Shown one piece after another: positions 1 to 8,574 of a stretch of DNA of 64,000 nucleotides. Every line of letters starts with the position of its first letter. The first letter of the stretch is position 1. The stretch covers positions 124,001 through 188,000 of the forward strand of contig NZ_SMUV01000073.1 in NCBI RefSeq assembly GCF_004358185.1, in the 5' to 3' direction. The stretch is from Antarcticimicrobium luteum (GTDB taxonomy: Bacteria; Pseudomonadota; Alphaproteobacteria; Rhodobacterales; Rhodobacteraceae). The notes under the pieces are model-generated. The model worked only from the letters and a program-made list of their open reading frames with translations, ran no database searches and was not told the origin of the DNA. The translations under genes were made by a program, and so were the position numbers.

Positions 1-1
1 C

Positions 2-385
2 GAGATGGCGACCGGCTTTGCCGCCCTGCGCGCCGACTGCCCGATGCAGTTCCAGCGCCAGTACATCGGCTTTGCCCCCTCCCCCGCGGTCCAGGCCGAT
101 CTGGCGCGGCTGGAAACCCTCTGGAGCCATGCCCGCGCCGTCTCCGGCGCCGCCGAAGGCTGGCTTTTCGGCGGCTACAGCCTGGCCGATGTGTTCTACA
201 CCCCGGTGGCGGCCCGGATCATCGGCTATGACCTGGCGGTCGGCGAGGACGCGCGCGCCTATTGCACGGCGCTGCTCTCCGACCCGGCGGTGCGGGCCTG
301 GCGGCGGCAGGCGCAAGAGGTCACCTATGACCCCGAACCCTATGCCTGCAGCCTGGCCTCGACCGATTGGCCGATTGCCGACTGA
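2..385 (+). CDS. Glutathione S-transferase family protein, C-terminal fragment
   Basis: The reading frame is open at the left edge of the window, so only the last 127 or so residues are visible and the start lies outside. The visible part looks like an all-helical GST C-terminal domain. It contains the stretch FGGYSLADVFYTPVAARI, which matches the usual S-x-A-D helix-capping motif of GSTs (normally S-[IL]-A-D). The N-terminal thioredoxin-like glutathione-binding domain is not in view, so substrate class cannot be judged. It is followed by about 107 bp of non-coding sequence before the YifB-type ATPase on the same strand. The family call is fairly secure. Any specific activity (maleylacetoacetate isomerase-like or detoxifying) is unknown. 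Confidence 0.75.
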   Translation, partial: EMATGFAALRADCPMQFQRQYIGFAPSPAVQADLARLETLWSHARAVSGAAEGWLFGGYSLADVFYTPVAARIIGYDLAVGEDARAYCTALLSDPAVRAWRRQAQEVTYDPEPYACSLASTDWPIAD

Positions 386-492
386 TCCCTTCCGGCCTGC
401 CGGACTGCCCCGATCCAGCGGCGCCCCTCGCGGCGCCGTTAACCCTTTCTAAACCACGCGACCGCTAGCGATGGTCGGACAACCGTCCTCAC

Positions 493-2022
493 ATGGGGTC
501 CGCACCCGTGGTCTCACGCGCCTATACCGTCGCCTTCCAGGGGGTCGAGGCCCGGCTGGTCGAGGTGCAATGCGCCGTCACCGCCGGTCTGCCCGCCTTC
601 GCCATCGTCGGTCTGCCCGACAAGGCGGTGTCCGAGGCGCGCGACCGGGTGCGCAGCGCGCTCAGCGCGCTGGCCATCGCGCTGCCGGCCAAACGCATCA
701 CCGTCAACCTCTCGCCTGCCGACCTGCCCAAGGAGGGCAGCCATTTCGACCTGCCGATCGCGGTGGCGCTGCTGGCCGCGCTGGGCATCATCCCCGATGA
801 CGCCGCCGAGACCGCCGTGGCGCTGGGAGAGCTGTCGCTCGACGGCTCACTGATCGCGGTGCCCGGCGCGCTGCCCGCCGCCATGGCCGCCGCCGAGGAG
901 GGGCGCGGCCTGATCTGCCCGGCCGGCTGCGGCGCCGAGGCCGCCTGGGTCGGCGATTGCCAGGTGATCGGCGCCGACAGCCTCGGCGCGGTGATCCGCC
1001 ACGCCACCGGCCAGGCTGCGATCCCGCCCGCCGAGCCGGGCGAGGTGAAAGAGGCGCCCGCCGACCGCGATCTCTGCGACGTCAAGGGCCAGGAACGCGC
1101 CAAGCGCGCGCTGGAGATCGCCGCGGCGGGCCGCCATCACCTGATGCTGGTGGGCACCCCAGGGTCGGGCAAATCCATGCTCGCCGCGCGGCTGCCCGGG
1201 TTGCTGCCGCCGCTCACCCCAGCCGAGGCGCTGGAAACCTCGATGATCCACTCGCTCTGCGGTGTGCTGGAGGAGGGCGGTATCAGCCGCACCCGGCCGT
1301 TCCGCGAGCCGCATCACACCGCCTCGATGGCCGCCATCGTCGGCGGCGGCCGCGGCGCCCGGCCGGGCGAGATCAGCCTGGCGCACAACGGCGTGCTGTT
1401 CATGGACGAGTTTCCCGAGTTTTCGCGCACCGTTCTGGAGACCCTGCGCCAGCCGATCGAGAGCGGCGAGGTGATGGTCGCCCGCGCCAATGCCCATGTC
1501 ACCTATCCCTGCCGCTTTCTGCTGGTGGCCGCCGCCAACCCCTGCAAATGCGGCTATCTCTCGGACCCGGCCCGCGCCTGCGCCCGGGTGCCGCAATGCG
1601 GCGCCGACTACCTCGGCCGCATATCGGGGCCGCTGATGGACCGGTTCGACCTGCGGGTCGAGGTGCCGCCGGTGGCCTTTGCCGATCTCGACCTGCCCGC
1701 CAATGGCGAAAGCTCGGCAACTGTCGCCGCCCGCGTCGCCGACGCCCGCGCGGTGCAGGCGGCTCGGTTCGCCGGCCACCCGCAGGCCCGCCAGAACGCC
1801 GACGCCGAGGGCCGTCTGCTGCAAGAGATCGCCGCGCCGGATGCCGAGGGTCGCGCGCTGCTCATCAGGGCGGCGGAGCGCTTTGGCCTCTCGGCGCGCG
1901 GCTATCACCGCATCCTGCGCGTGGCCCGCACCATTGCCGATCTCGACGGGGACGACAGCGTCCGCCGCCCGCACCTGGCCGAGGCGCTCAGCTTTCGTCT
2001 GACGGCGGCAATCCCCGCCTGA
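493..2022 (+). CDS. YifB/ComM-family Mg-chelatase-like AAA ATPase
   Basis: About 509 residues, full length for the YifB/ComM family. An N-terminal ChlI-like domain precedes an AAA+ Mg-chelatase domain. Walker A is GTPGSGKS at about residues 221-228, and Walker B is VLFMDE with D305-E306. A later cysteine-bearing NPCKCGY segment is typical of the family. ComM in naturally competent bacteria is a hexameric helicase that promotes branch migration during integration of transforming DNA. In species without competence the role is less clear. The ATG at 493 is followed by GTG codons at 508 and 511. Relatives usually begin near VSRAYTVAF, so the true start may be the GTG at 508. The gene converges on gshB with only 21 bp between them. 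Confidence 0.9.
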   Translation: MGSAPVVSRAYTVAFQGVEARLVEVQCAVTAGLPAFAIVGLPDKAVSEARDRVRSALSALAIALPAKRITVNLSPADLPKEGSHFDLPIAVALLAALGIIPDDAAETAVALGELSLDGSLIAVPGALPAAMAAAEEGRGLICPAGCGAEAAWVGDCQVIGADSLGAVIRHATGQAAIPPAEPGEVKEAPADRDLCDVKGQERAKRALEIAAAGRHHLMLVGTPGSGKSMLAARLPGLLPPLTPAEALETSMIHSLCGVLEEGGISRTRPFREPHHTASMAAIVGGGRGARPGEISLAHNGVLFMDEFPEFSRTVLETLRQPIESGEVMVARANAHVTYPCRFLLVAAANPCKCGYLSDPARACARVPQCGADYLGRISGPLMDRFDLRVEVPPVAFADLDLPANGESSATVAARVADARAVQAARFAGHPQARQNADAEGRLLQEIAAPDAEGRALLIRAAERFGLSARGYHRILRVARTIADLDGDDSVRRPHLAEALSFRLTAAIPA

Positions 2023-2043
2023 TCCGGCCCGCCGCCGAACCGC

Positions 2044-2979
2044 TCACCGCACCCGCGCTTCGACCGCCTCCCAAATCATTTCGGCGACGTTGATGCCGTC
2101 GAAACGCTCCAGTTCCTGAATGCCGGTGGGCGAGGTCACGTTGATCTCGGTCAGGTAGTCGCCGATCACGTCGATGCCGACAAACACCTGGCCCTTTTCT
2201 TTCAGCAGCGGACCGATGGCGGCGCAGATCTCCAGATCGCGCGCGGTCAGCCCGATCTTCTCGGGCCGACCGCCCACATGCATGTTCGAGCGCGTCTCGC
2301 CCGCCGCCGGCACCCGGTTGATCGCGCCCACCGGCGCGCCGTCGACCAGGATCACCCGCTTGTCGCCATTGCTGACATCCGGCAGGAACTTCTGCACGAT
2401 CAGCGGCTCGCGGCTGAACCCGGTAAAGAGCTCATGCAGCGAACTCAGGTTGCGGTCATTGGCGTCCAGCCGGAACACCCCTGCCCCGCCGTTGCCGTAG
2501 AGCGGTTTCAGAATGATGTCGCCATGCTTCTCCTTGAACGCCCGGATGGTGAACAGGTCGCGGGCGATGGTGGTCGGCGGGGTCAGATGCGGGAAATCCA
2601 GCACCAGCAGCTTTTCGGGATAGTTGCGCACCCAGAACGGATCGTTCACCACCAGCGCCTGCCCCTTCAAGCGGTCGAGCAGATGGGTCGAGGTGATGTA
2701 ATGCATGTCGAAGGGCGGATCCTGGCGCAGCCAGACCACGTCCCACTCGGCCAGATCGACCTCACGCGCCGCGCCCAGAACCGCCGGGTCGCCCGGGATC
2801 CGCTGCACCGTGAAGTCATGGCCGCGCGCGGTGATCCGCCCCTCCTGATAGGCCAGCTGGTCTGGCCCGTAGAAAAACAGCTCATGCCCCCGCGCCTGTG
2901 CCTCCTCGGCCAGCCGGAAGCTGCTGTCGGCATTGATGTCCACGGCCCCGATCGGGTCCATCTGAAAGGCGATTTTCAT
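2044..2979 (-). CDS. gshB: Glutathione synthetase
   Basis: 311 residues, close to the usual length of bacterial GshB. The enzyme ligates gamma-glutamylcysteine and glycine with ATP in the cytoplasm, the second step of glutathione synthesis. The N-terminus begins MKIAFQMDPIGAV, typical for the family. The ATP-grasp glycine-rich loop is PLYGNGGAGVFR at about residues 159-170. The C-terminal metal and substrate region FVGIDVIGDYLTEINVTSP is intact. The gene lies downstream of rsmI and yraN on the same strand, separated from yraN by about 100 bp, so it may share their transcript or have its own promoter. The identification is secure. Confidence 0.96.
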   Translation of the reverse strand: MKIAFQMDPIGAVDINADSSFRLAEEAQARGHELFFYGPDQLAYQEGRITARGHDFTVQRIPGDPAVLGAAREVDLAEWDVVWLRQDPPFDMHYITSTHLLDRLKGQALVVNDPFWVRNYPEKLLVLDFPHLTPPTTIARDLFTIRAFKEKHGDIILKPLYGNGGAGVFRLDANDRNLSSLHELFTGFSREPLIVQKFLPDVSNGDKRVILVDGAPVGAINRVPAAGETRSNMHVGGRPEKIGLTARDLEICAAIGPLLKEKGQVFVGIDVIGDYLTEINVTSPTGIQELERFDGINVAEMIWEAVEARVR

Positions 2980-3081
2980 GGGCAGGTCCCCTGTGTGCGG
3001 CTGTCTGCGGCTGTCTGCGACGGCTTGGTCGCAAGATACATGGCCCAGCCGGCCCGGGGGATCAATGGGGGTCAGCGGCGA

Positions 3082-3546
3082 TCAGGCGCCAAAAGCGTTC
3101 TCGACGATCTGATAGGCGCCGCGCCCGTCGACCAGCGCCACGTCGAACCGCGCCTCGGTCAGCTGACCGGCCGGCTCCCCTTCGAGAAACTCGCTGGCCG
3201 CGGTGTAGAGCCGCCGCATCTGACGCGCGCCCAGCCGCTCGGCGGCGGTGGCGAAATCCCGTGCCGATTTCACCTCGATGAAAACAACCCCCCCGCCATG
3301 GCGCGCGATCAGGTCGATCTCGCCGCCCCGTCCGCGCCAGCGCCGCCGGTCAATCGCAAACCCGCGCCGTTCGTAGTCGCGGGCGATGCGCAACTCGGCC
3401 GCCTCCCCCGACAGATAGGCCCGCAGCCCCCGGTCGCGCCGCCCCGCGACGGGTCCGGCAGAACCCGGTTGGCCCACATCCTGGCACACGTCCTGATCGG
3501 CGTCCTGATCGACCTCCTGATCGGCGTCCCGGCCGAAATCCAGCAT
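3082..3546 (-). CDS. YraN / UPF0102 family endonuclease-like protein
   Basis: 154 residues. The conserved UPF0102 core occupies about residues 45-154 and shows a PD-(D/E)xK-nuclease-like pattern: GEIDLI with D78, then FIEVKSA with E91 and K93. Members are found widely next to rsmI, as here, where only 4 bp separate the rsmI stop from this start. The exact cellular role is not established. The first 35 or so residues are unusual: they are acidic and repetitive (D-Q-D/E-V units), encoded by three copies of a 12-bp repeat at 3492-3527. Translation could instead start downstream of the repeat, for instance near the GSAGPVAGRRDRG segment, but the ATG at 3546 fits operon spacing best. Confidence 0.85.
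   Translation of the reverse strand: MLDFGRDADQEVDQDADQDVCQDVGQPGSAGPVAGRRDRGLRAYLSGEAAELRIARDYERRGFAIDRRRWRGRGGEIDLIARHGGGVVFIEVKSARDFATAAERLGARQMRRLYTAASEFLEGEPAGQLTEARFDVALVDGRGAYQIVENAFGA
3492..3527. repeat. 12-bp tandem repeat, three units, at the 5' end of yraN
   Basis: Plus-strand units are CCTGATCGGCGT, CCTGATCGACCT and CCTGATCGGCGT. On the minus strand they encode the acidic D-Q repeat at the YraN N-terminus. The unit length is a multiple of three, so copy-number change would not shift frame. A fourth, degenerate unit may follow at 3528-3539. Confidence 0.85.
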
Positions 3547-3550
3547 CCCG

Positions 3551-4408
3551 TCACCCTTTCGACAGCTTCAGCGCAAGCTGATACACCTCGCGGCGTTTCT
3601 GCCCATGCATGCGCGCCACCAGGTCGGCGGCGTCGCGCACGGAATGATCCTCGAGCGCCGCGCGCAGATCGGACTCTATTTCGGATGCGCTAACGATCGG
3701 TAAATGTCCGCGATCCACCAGGATCACGATCTCGCCGCGCGGCGGATCCTCGGCGGCGCCCAGGGCCAGTGCCTCCAGCGTGCCGCGGCGCACCTGTTCG
3801 AATTTCTTGGTCAGCTCCCGGCAGAGCGCCGCCGCCCGTTCGCCCCCCAGCACCTCGGCCATGTCCGCCAGGCTCGCCGCCGCGCGCTTTGGCGATTCGT
3901 AAAACACCAGCGTGCCGGGGATATCGCGCAGAGCCTCCAGCCGGGCGCGCCGGGCGCTCTTGGCGTTGGGCAAAAAGCCGTCGAAAAAGAACGCGTCGGT
4001 GGGCAGCCCGGCCAGCGTCAGCGCCGTCGTCACCGCCGAGGGGCCCGGTGCGGCGGTCACCGCATATCCCGCCTCCGATGCCGCCCGGCTCAGATCGTAT
4101 CCCGGATCGGCGATCAGCGGCATGCCCGCCTCGGACGCATAGGCGACCGAACGCCCCTCGCCCAGCGCCGCCAGCAGCCTTGCCCGCGCCTGTACACCGC
4201 TGTGATCGTGATAGGCCACGATCCGCCGCCCCGCCAACGGCACACCGTGGATTTCCATCAGCCGGCGCAGGCTGCGGGTGTCCTCGGCCGCGATCACATC
4301 GGCCGAGGACAGGATGTCCAGCGCCCTCAGCGTGATGTCCCGCGCCGTCCCGATCGGCGTGGCGACGAAATACAGCCCGGCGGACAAACTGACTTTTTGG
4401 TGATTCAC
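3551..4408 (-). CDS. rsmI: 16S rRNA (cytidine1402-2'-O)-methyltransferase RsmI
   Basis: 285 residues, the normal RsmI length. The enzyme uses SAM to methylate the ribose of C1402 in the 16S rRNA P-site. The tetrapyrrole-methylase fold is recognisable from YFVATPIGTARDIT near the N-terminus, the AEDTRS segment near residue 41, and the SAM-binding stretch ASEAGMPLIADPGYDL at about 91-106. Most family members have S-D-A-G-T-P in that stretch, so the E and M here are conservative departures. The gene starts a minus-strand cluster with yraN and gshB. It is divergent from the LppC-like lipoprotein gene, sharing an 86-bp promoter region. This arrangement is common in alphaproteobacteria. Confidence 0.95.
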   Translation of the reverse strand: MNHQKVSLSAGLYFVATPIGTARDITLRALDILSSADVIAAEDTRSLRRLMEIHGVPLAGRRIVAYHDHSGVQARARLLAALGEGRSVAYASEAGMPLIADPGYDLSRAASEAGYAVTAAPGPSAVTTALTLAGLPTDAFFFDGFLPNAKSARRARLEALRDIPGTLVFYESPKRAAASLADMAEVLGGERAAALCRELTKKFEQVRRGTLEALALGAAEDPPRGEIVILVDRGHLPIVSASEIESDLRAALEDHSVRDAADLVARMHGQKRREVYQLALKLSKG

Positions 4409-4494
4409 GCTGGACCCGACCTTTCAGACGTTTATGATCCAAGGCCGATTGCCACAGCACATCCATTCCGCCGGATCAGGGAGTTCGTTACGCC

Positions 4495-5673
4495 ATGTTT
4501 GCCGTTTTAACCACCGCCCGCAAGGCGGCGCTGGCCGTTCTTGCCCTGACCGCGGCCGCGCTGCTGGCGGCCTGCGACACCAATATCGCCGGTGGCGGCG
4601 GCGGGCCGATGATCAACACCTCCAAACCGGTCCCGGTCGCGCTGCTGGTGCCGCAAGGCTCGGGCAACAGCGGCGATGCGGTGCTGGCGCAAAGCCTCGA
4701 GAACGCCGCGCGCCTGGCCATCGCCGATCTGAAGAACGTGCAGATCGACCTGCGCGTCTACGACACCAGGGGCGAGGCCACCACCGCCGCCGCCGTCGCC
4801 TCGCAGGCGGTGAGCGAAGGCGCGCGCCTCATCCTCGGCCCGGTCTATGCCGAGGCCGCCAACGCCGCCGGGCTCGCGGTGGCGGGGCGCCAGATCAACG
4901 TGCTGTCGTTTTCCAACAACCCGACCATCGCCGGCGGCAACGTCTTCGTGCTCGGCCCCACCTTCGAGAATACCGCGCGGCGTCTGGCCGGCTTTGCCGC
5001 CCGCCAGGGCAAGGGCAATATCCTGATCGTGCACGGCACCGACGTGTCGGGCCAGCTCGGGCGCAATGCGATCCGCGCCGCGCTGGCCGAGACCGGCGCG
5101 CAGGAGGCCGGCGCCGTCGCCCACGAGCTGTCGCAGCAGGGCGTGATCAACGCGGTGCCCGCGATCCGCGACGCGGTCCAGAACCAGGGCGCCGACGCGG
5201 TCTTTTTCACCGCCACGACCGCCGGGGCGCTGCCGCTGCTGTCGCAACTGCTGCCCGAAGCCGGCGTGGCGCCGCAGACCACGCAGTACATCGGCCTCAC
5301 GCGCTGGGACATCCCGGCCCAGACCCTCTCCCTGCCCGGCGTTCAGGGCGGCTGGTTCGCGCTGCCCGATCCGGTGCTGACGGCCCAGTTCCGCGACCGC
5401 TATGCCCATGCCTACGGCGGCCCGCCGCATCCGATCGGCGGTCTGGCCTATGACGGCATCGCGGCGATCGGCGCGCTGGTGGGCGCCGGCAAATCGGACG
5501 CGCTGACCGGGGCCGCGCTGACCCAGAATGCCGGTTTCAAGGGCGTCGGCGGCATCTTCCGGCTGCGCCCGGACGGCACCAATGAGCGCGGCCTCGCTGT
5601 GGCCGCGATCCAGAACAAACAGGTGGTTGTGATTGACCCTGCCCCGACCAGCTTCTCCGGCGCCGGCTTCTGA
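4495..5673 (+). CDS. Penicillin-binding protein activator (LppC/LpoA-like) lipoprotein
   Basis: 392 residues with a lipoprotein signal: a basic N-terminus, a hydrophobic stretch and the lipobox LLAAC with the acylated Cys at residue 27. A glycine-rich linker follows, then a periplasmic-binding-protein fold of the Leu/Ile/Val-binding type (VPVALLVPQGSGNSGDAV, GPVYAEAANAAG, VLSFSNNPTIAG). In enterobacteria LpoA is an outer-membrane lipoprotein that activates PBP1a; the alphaproteobacterial proteins are shorter and usually carry only this domain. Position opposite rsmI is a conserved context. The 3' end overlaps the proposed glnD start by 41 bp, so the two are probably co-transcribed. The role in peptidoglycan synthesis is inferred from family and context. 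Confidence 0.85.
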   Translation: MFAVLTTARKAALAVLALTAAALLAACDTNIAGGGGGPMINTSKPVPVALLVPQGSGNSGDAVLAQSLENAARLAIADLKNVQIDLRVYDTRGEATTAAAVASQAVSEGARLILGPVYAEAANAAGLAVAGRQINVLSFSNNPTIAGGNVFVLGPTFENTARRLAGFAARQGKGNILIVHGTDVSGQLGRNAIRAALAETGAQEAGAVAHELSQQGVINAVPAIRDAVQNQGADAVFFTATTAGALPLLSQLLPEAGVAPQTTQYIGLTRWDIPAQTLSLPGVQGGWFALPDPVLTAQFRDRYAHAYGGPPHPIGGLAYDGIAAIGALVGAGKSDALTGAALTQNAGFKGVGGIFRLRPDGTNERGLAVAAIQNKQVVVIDPAPTSFSGAGF

Positions 5674-8476
5674 TCCGGCCCCGGGCGCGCCCGCCCTCGC
5701 GGACAACATCCTGCCGGTTCCCTCCGGACAGCTGATCTGTGCGCCACAGGTCATCTTCGATGCCGCCGCCGTGCGGGCGCGGATCGACGCCGCTGCCGCG
5801 GCCAGCCCCGAGCCGGCCGCGCTGCGGGCCGAGGTGGTGAACGTCCTGCGCACCGCGCAGGAGACCGGACGCGCCGCCATCGCAGCGGCCTTTGCCGAAC
5901 AGCCCTTCGCGGCGCGGCCGCTGACCCGCTCCTATACCTACCTGACCGACGGGCTGGTGACCGCGGCGCTGCATCTGGCCACCGCCTATCTGCATCCGCT
6001 GCCCAACCCGACGCTGGCCGAACGTATCGCGGTGATCGCCGTCGGCGGCTATGGCCGCGGCGAAATGGCCCCCTATTCCGACGTCGATCTGCTGTTCCTG
6101 ACCCCCTACAAGATCACCGCCTGGGCCGAGAGCGTGATCGAATCCATGCTCTACACCCTGTGGGACATCAAGCTGAAGGTCGGCCATGCCAGCCGCACCA
6201 TCCGCGATTGCATCCGCCTGGGGCAGGAGGATTTCACGATTCGCACCGCGATGCTGGAGCATCGCTTTCTCGCCGGTCACGCGCCGCTGGCCAGCGAGTT
6301 CGAGACCCGGCTGCGGAACGAGCTGTTCTCGGAGGGCGCGCGCGCCTTCATCGAGGCCAAGCTCTCCGAGCGCGAGGCGCGCCACCGCAAACAGGGCGAA
6401 CGCTATGTGGTCGAGCCCAACGTCAAGGAGGGCAAGGGCGGGCTGCGCGACCTGCAATCGCTGTTCTGGATCGCCAAGTACATCCACAGCGTGCAGGACG
6501 CCGCCGAACTGGTGCCGCTGGGGGTGTTCCGGCCCGACGAATTCGACCGTTTCGTCCAGGCCGAGGACTTTCTCTGGGCGGTGCGGGCGCATATGCACCT
6601 GATCACCGGGCGGCCGACCGAGCAGCTCACCTTCGATCTGCAGGTCGAGGTGGCCGAGCGCATGGGCTATCGCGACCGCGCCGGACGCCGCGGCGTCGAG
6701 ATCTTCATGCAGCGCTACTTCCGCGAAGCCACCGCGGTGGGCGATCTGACCCGGATCTTCCTGACCAAGCTGGAGGCGATCCACCTCAAGAACGAACCGC
6801 TGCTGGAGCGGATCTTTCGCCGCCGCCCGCGTGTCCGCGCCGGCTATGAGGTGATCAACAACCGCCTGGCCATCGCCGATCCCGGGGCGTTTCTGGCCGA
6901 CAAGGTGAACCTGCTGCGGCTGTTCGAGGAGGGGCTGCGCACCGGCATGCTGATCCACCCCGACGCGATGCGCCTGGTCACCGCCAATCTGCACCTGATC
7001 GACGACGGGATGCGCACCGACAAGGAGGCGCGCCGCATCTTCCTCGACCTGATGCTCCGGCACGGCAACCCCGAACGCGCGCTGCGCCGGATGAACGAGC
7101 TTGGCGTGCTCGCCGCCTTCATCCCGGAATTCGAGCCGATCGTGGCGATGATGCAGTTCAACATGTATCACAGCTACACGGTTGACGAACATATCATCCA
7201 ATGCATCGCGCAACTGGCCAAACTGGAAAAGGGCGAGTTGACCGAGGCCCTGCCGATCGCCTCCAACATCCTCGAACGCGGGGTCAACCGGCGCGTGCTT
7301 TATGTGGCGCTGCTGCTGCATGACATCGCCAAGGGCCGGCCCGAGGATCACTCGATCCTCGGCGCCAGGATCGCCCGCGAAGTTGCGCCCCGGCTGGGCC
7401 TGAACAAGAGCGAAAGCGAAACCGTGGAATGGCTGGTGCGCTATCACCTGCTGATGTCGGACATGGCGCAGAAACGCGACATCGCCGACCCGCGCACGGT
7501 GCGCGATTTCGCCAAGGCGGTGCAGACGGTCAAGCGGCTGGACCTGCTGACGGTTATGACGGTCTGCGACATCCGCGGCGTCGGCCCCACCACCTGGAAC
7601 AACTGGAAGGCGGCGCTGATCCGCGCGCTGTATCGCCAGACCCGCCGCGCGCTGGAGACGGGGATGGAGGATCTGACCCGCGAAAACCGCGGCGCCGAGG
7701 CCAAGAAGGCCCTGCGCGACGCCCTGCCCGACTGGCCCAAACCCGTGCTCAAGACCGAGACCGGGCGCCATTACCCGCCCTACTGGCAGGGGCTGCATCT
7801 TACCGCGCATGTTGATTTCGCCGAGATGCTGCGCGCGCTCGAGGACAAGGACGACCCGGCCGAGATCGTGATCCGCCTCTATCCCGACGAGGACCGCGAC
7901 GCCACCCGCGCCTGTTTCGTGATGGTGGACCATCCCGGCATCTTCGCCCGCATCGCCGGTGCGCTGGCGCTGGTGGGGGCCAATGTGGTCGATGCGCGCA
8001 GCTATACCACCAAGGACGGCTACGTCACCGATGCCTTCTGGGTTCAGGATGCCGACGGCCACCCGTTCGAGGCCGCCCGCCTGCCGCGCCTGACCCAGAT
8101 GATCCACAAGACCCTCAAGGGCGAGGTGGTCGCGCGCGATGCGCTGAAGACCCGCGACAAGATCCGCAAGCGCGAGCGGGCCTTCAACGTGCCGACCCAT
8201 ATCACCTTCGACAACGACGGCTCGGACATCTACACCATCATCGAGGTCGACACCCGCGACCGTCCCGGCCTGCTCTACGATCTGGCCCGGGCGCTGGCCT
8301 CGGCCAATGTCTATATCGCCAACGCGGTGATCGCGACCTATGGCGAGCAGGTGGTCGATACCTTCTACGTCAAGGACATGTTCGGGCTGAAATACCACTC
8401 CAAGGCCAAGCAGAAGTCGCTCGAGGCCAAGTTGCGGCAGGCCATCGCCGAGGGGGCCGAACGCGCCGGAACCTAG
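5633..8476 (+). CDS. glnD: Bifunctional PII uridylyltransferase / uridylyl-removing enzyme
   Basis: 947 residues, full length. GlnD senses glutamine and uridylylates or deuridylylates PII proteins, so it controls nitrogen assimilation. The nucleotidyltransferase motif is GGYGRGE at residues 138-144, followed by YSDVDLLFL with the metal-binding aspartates. The HD phosphohydrolase motif LLLHDIAKGR lies at about residue 556-565. Two ACT domains occupy roughly residues 755-830 and 865-947. The start used is TTG at 5633, which lies inside the preceding gene. It has an AGGTGG ribosome-binding site at 5621-5626, six bases upstream, which suggests translational coupling to the lipoprotein gene. The identification is secure; the exact start is less so. 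Confidence 0.95.
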   Translation: MTLPRPASPAPASDPAPGAPALADNILPVPSGQLICAPQVIFDAAAVRARIDAAAAASPEPAALRAEVVNVLRTAQETGRAAIAAAFAEQPFAARPLTRSYTYLTDGLVTAALHLATAYLHPLPNPTLAERIAVIAVGGYGRGEMAPYSDVDLLFLTPYKITAWAESVIESMLYTLWDIKLKVGHASRTIRDCIRLGQEDFTIRTAMLEHRFLAGHAPLASEFETRLRNELFSEGARAFIEAKLSEREARHRKQGERYVVEPNVKEGKGGLRDLQSLFWIAKYIHSVQDAAELVPLGVFRPDEFDRFVQAEDFLWAVRAHMHLITGRPTEQLTFDLQVEVAERMGYRDRAGRRGVEIFMQRYFREATAVGDLTRIFLTKLEAIHLKNEPLLERIFRRRPRVRAGYEVINNRLAIADPGAFLADKVNLLRLFEEGLRTGMLIHPDAMRLVTANLHLIDDGMRTDKEARRIFLDLMLRHGNPERALRRMNELGVLAAFIPEFEPIVAMMQFNMYHSYTVDEHIIQCIAQLAKLEKGELTEALPIASNILERGVNRRVLYVALLLHDIAKGRPEDHSILGARIAREVAPRLGLNKSESETVEWLVRYHLLMSDMAQKRDIADPRTVRDFAKAVQTVKRLDLLTVMTVCDIRGVGPTTWNNWKAALIRALYRQTRRALETGMEDLTRENRGAEAKKALRDALPDWPKPVLKTETGRHYPPYWQGLHLTAHVDFAEMLRALEDKDDPAEIVIRLYPDEDRDATRACFVMVDHPGIFARIAGALALVGANVVDARSYTTKDGYVTDAFWVQDADGHPFEAARLPRLTQMIHKTLKGEVVARDALKTRDKIRKRERAFNVPTHITFDNDGSDIYTIIEVDTRDRPGLLYDLARALASANVYIANAVIATYGEQVVDTFYVKDMFGLKYHSKAKQKSLEAKLRQAIAEGAERAGT

Positions 8477-8574
8477 GCATACGCCCCTTCCCCCGGCGCC
8501 CCCGGGCGGCTAAAGCTGGGCCGAGCAGTGAACAAGGCGGCCCCGCGCCGGGCCCCGGTTAGGACGAGGGCCCT

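Noticed and set aside
3492-3527. CRISPR-like repeat
   Set aside because: Units are 12 bp, directly adjacent without spacers, and lie inside a coding region.
5537-8398. Very long minus-strand frame (953 codons) opposite glnD
   Set aside because: It mirrors glnD codons; GC-rich third positions keep the antisense frame open. Its composition (high His, Gln, Gly, Val) shows no domain.
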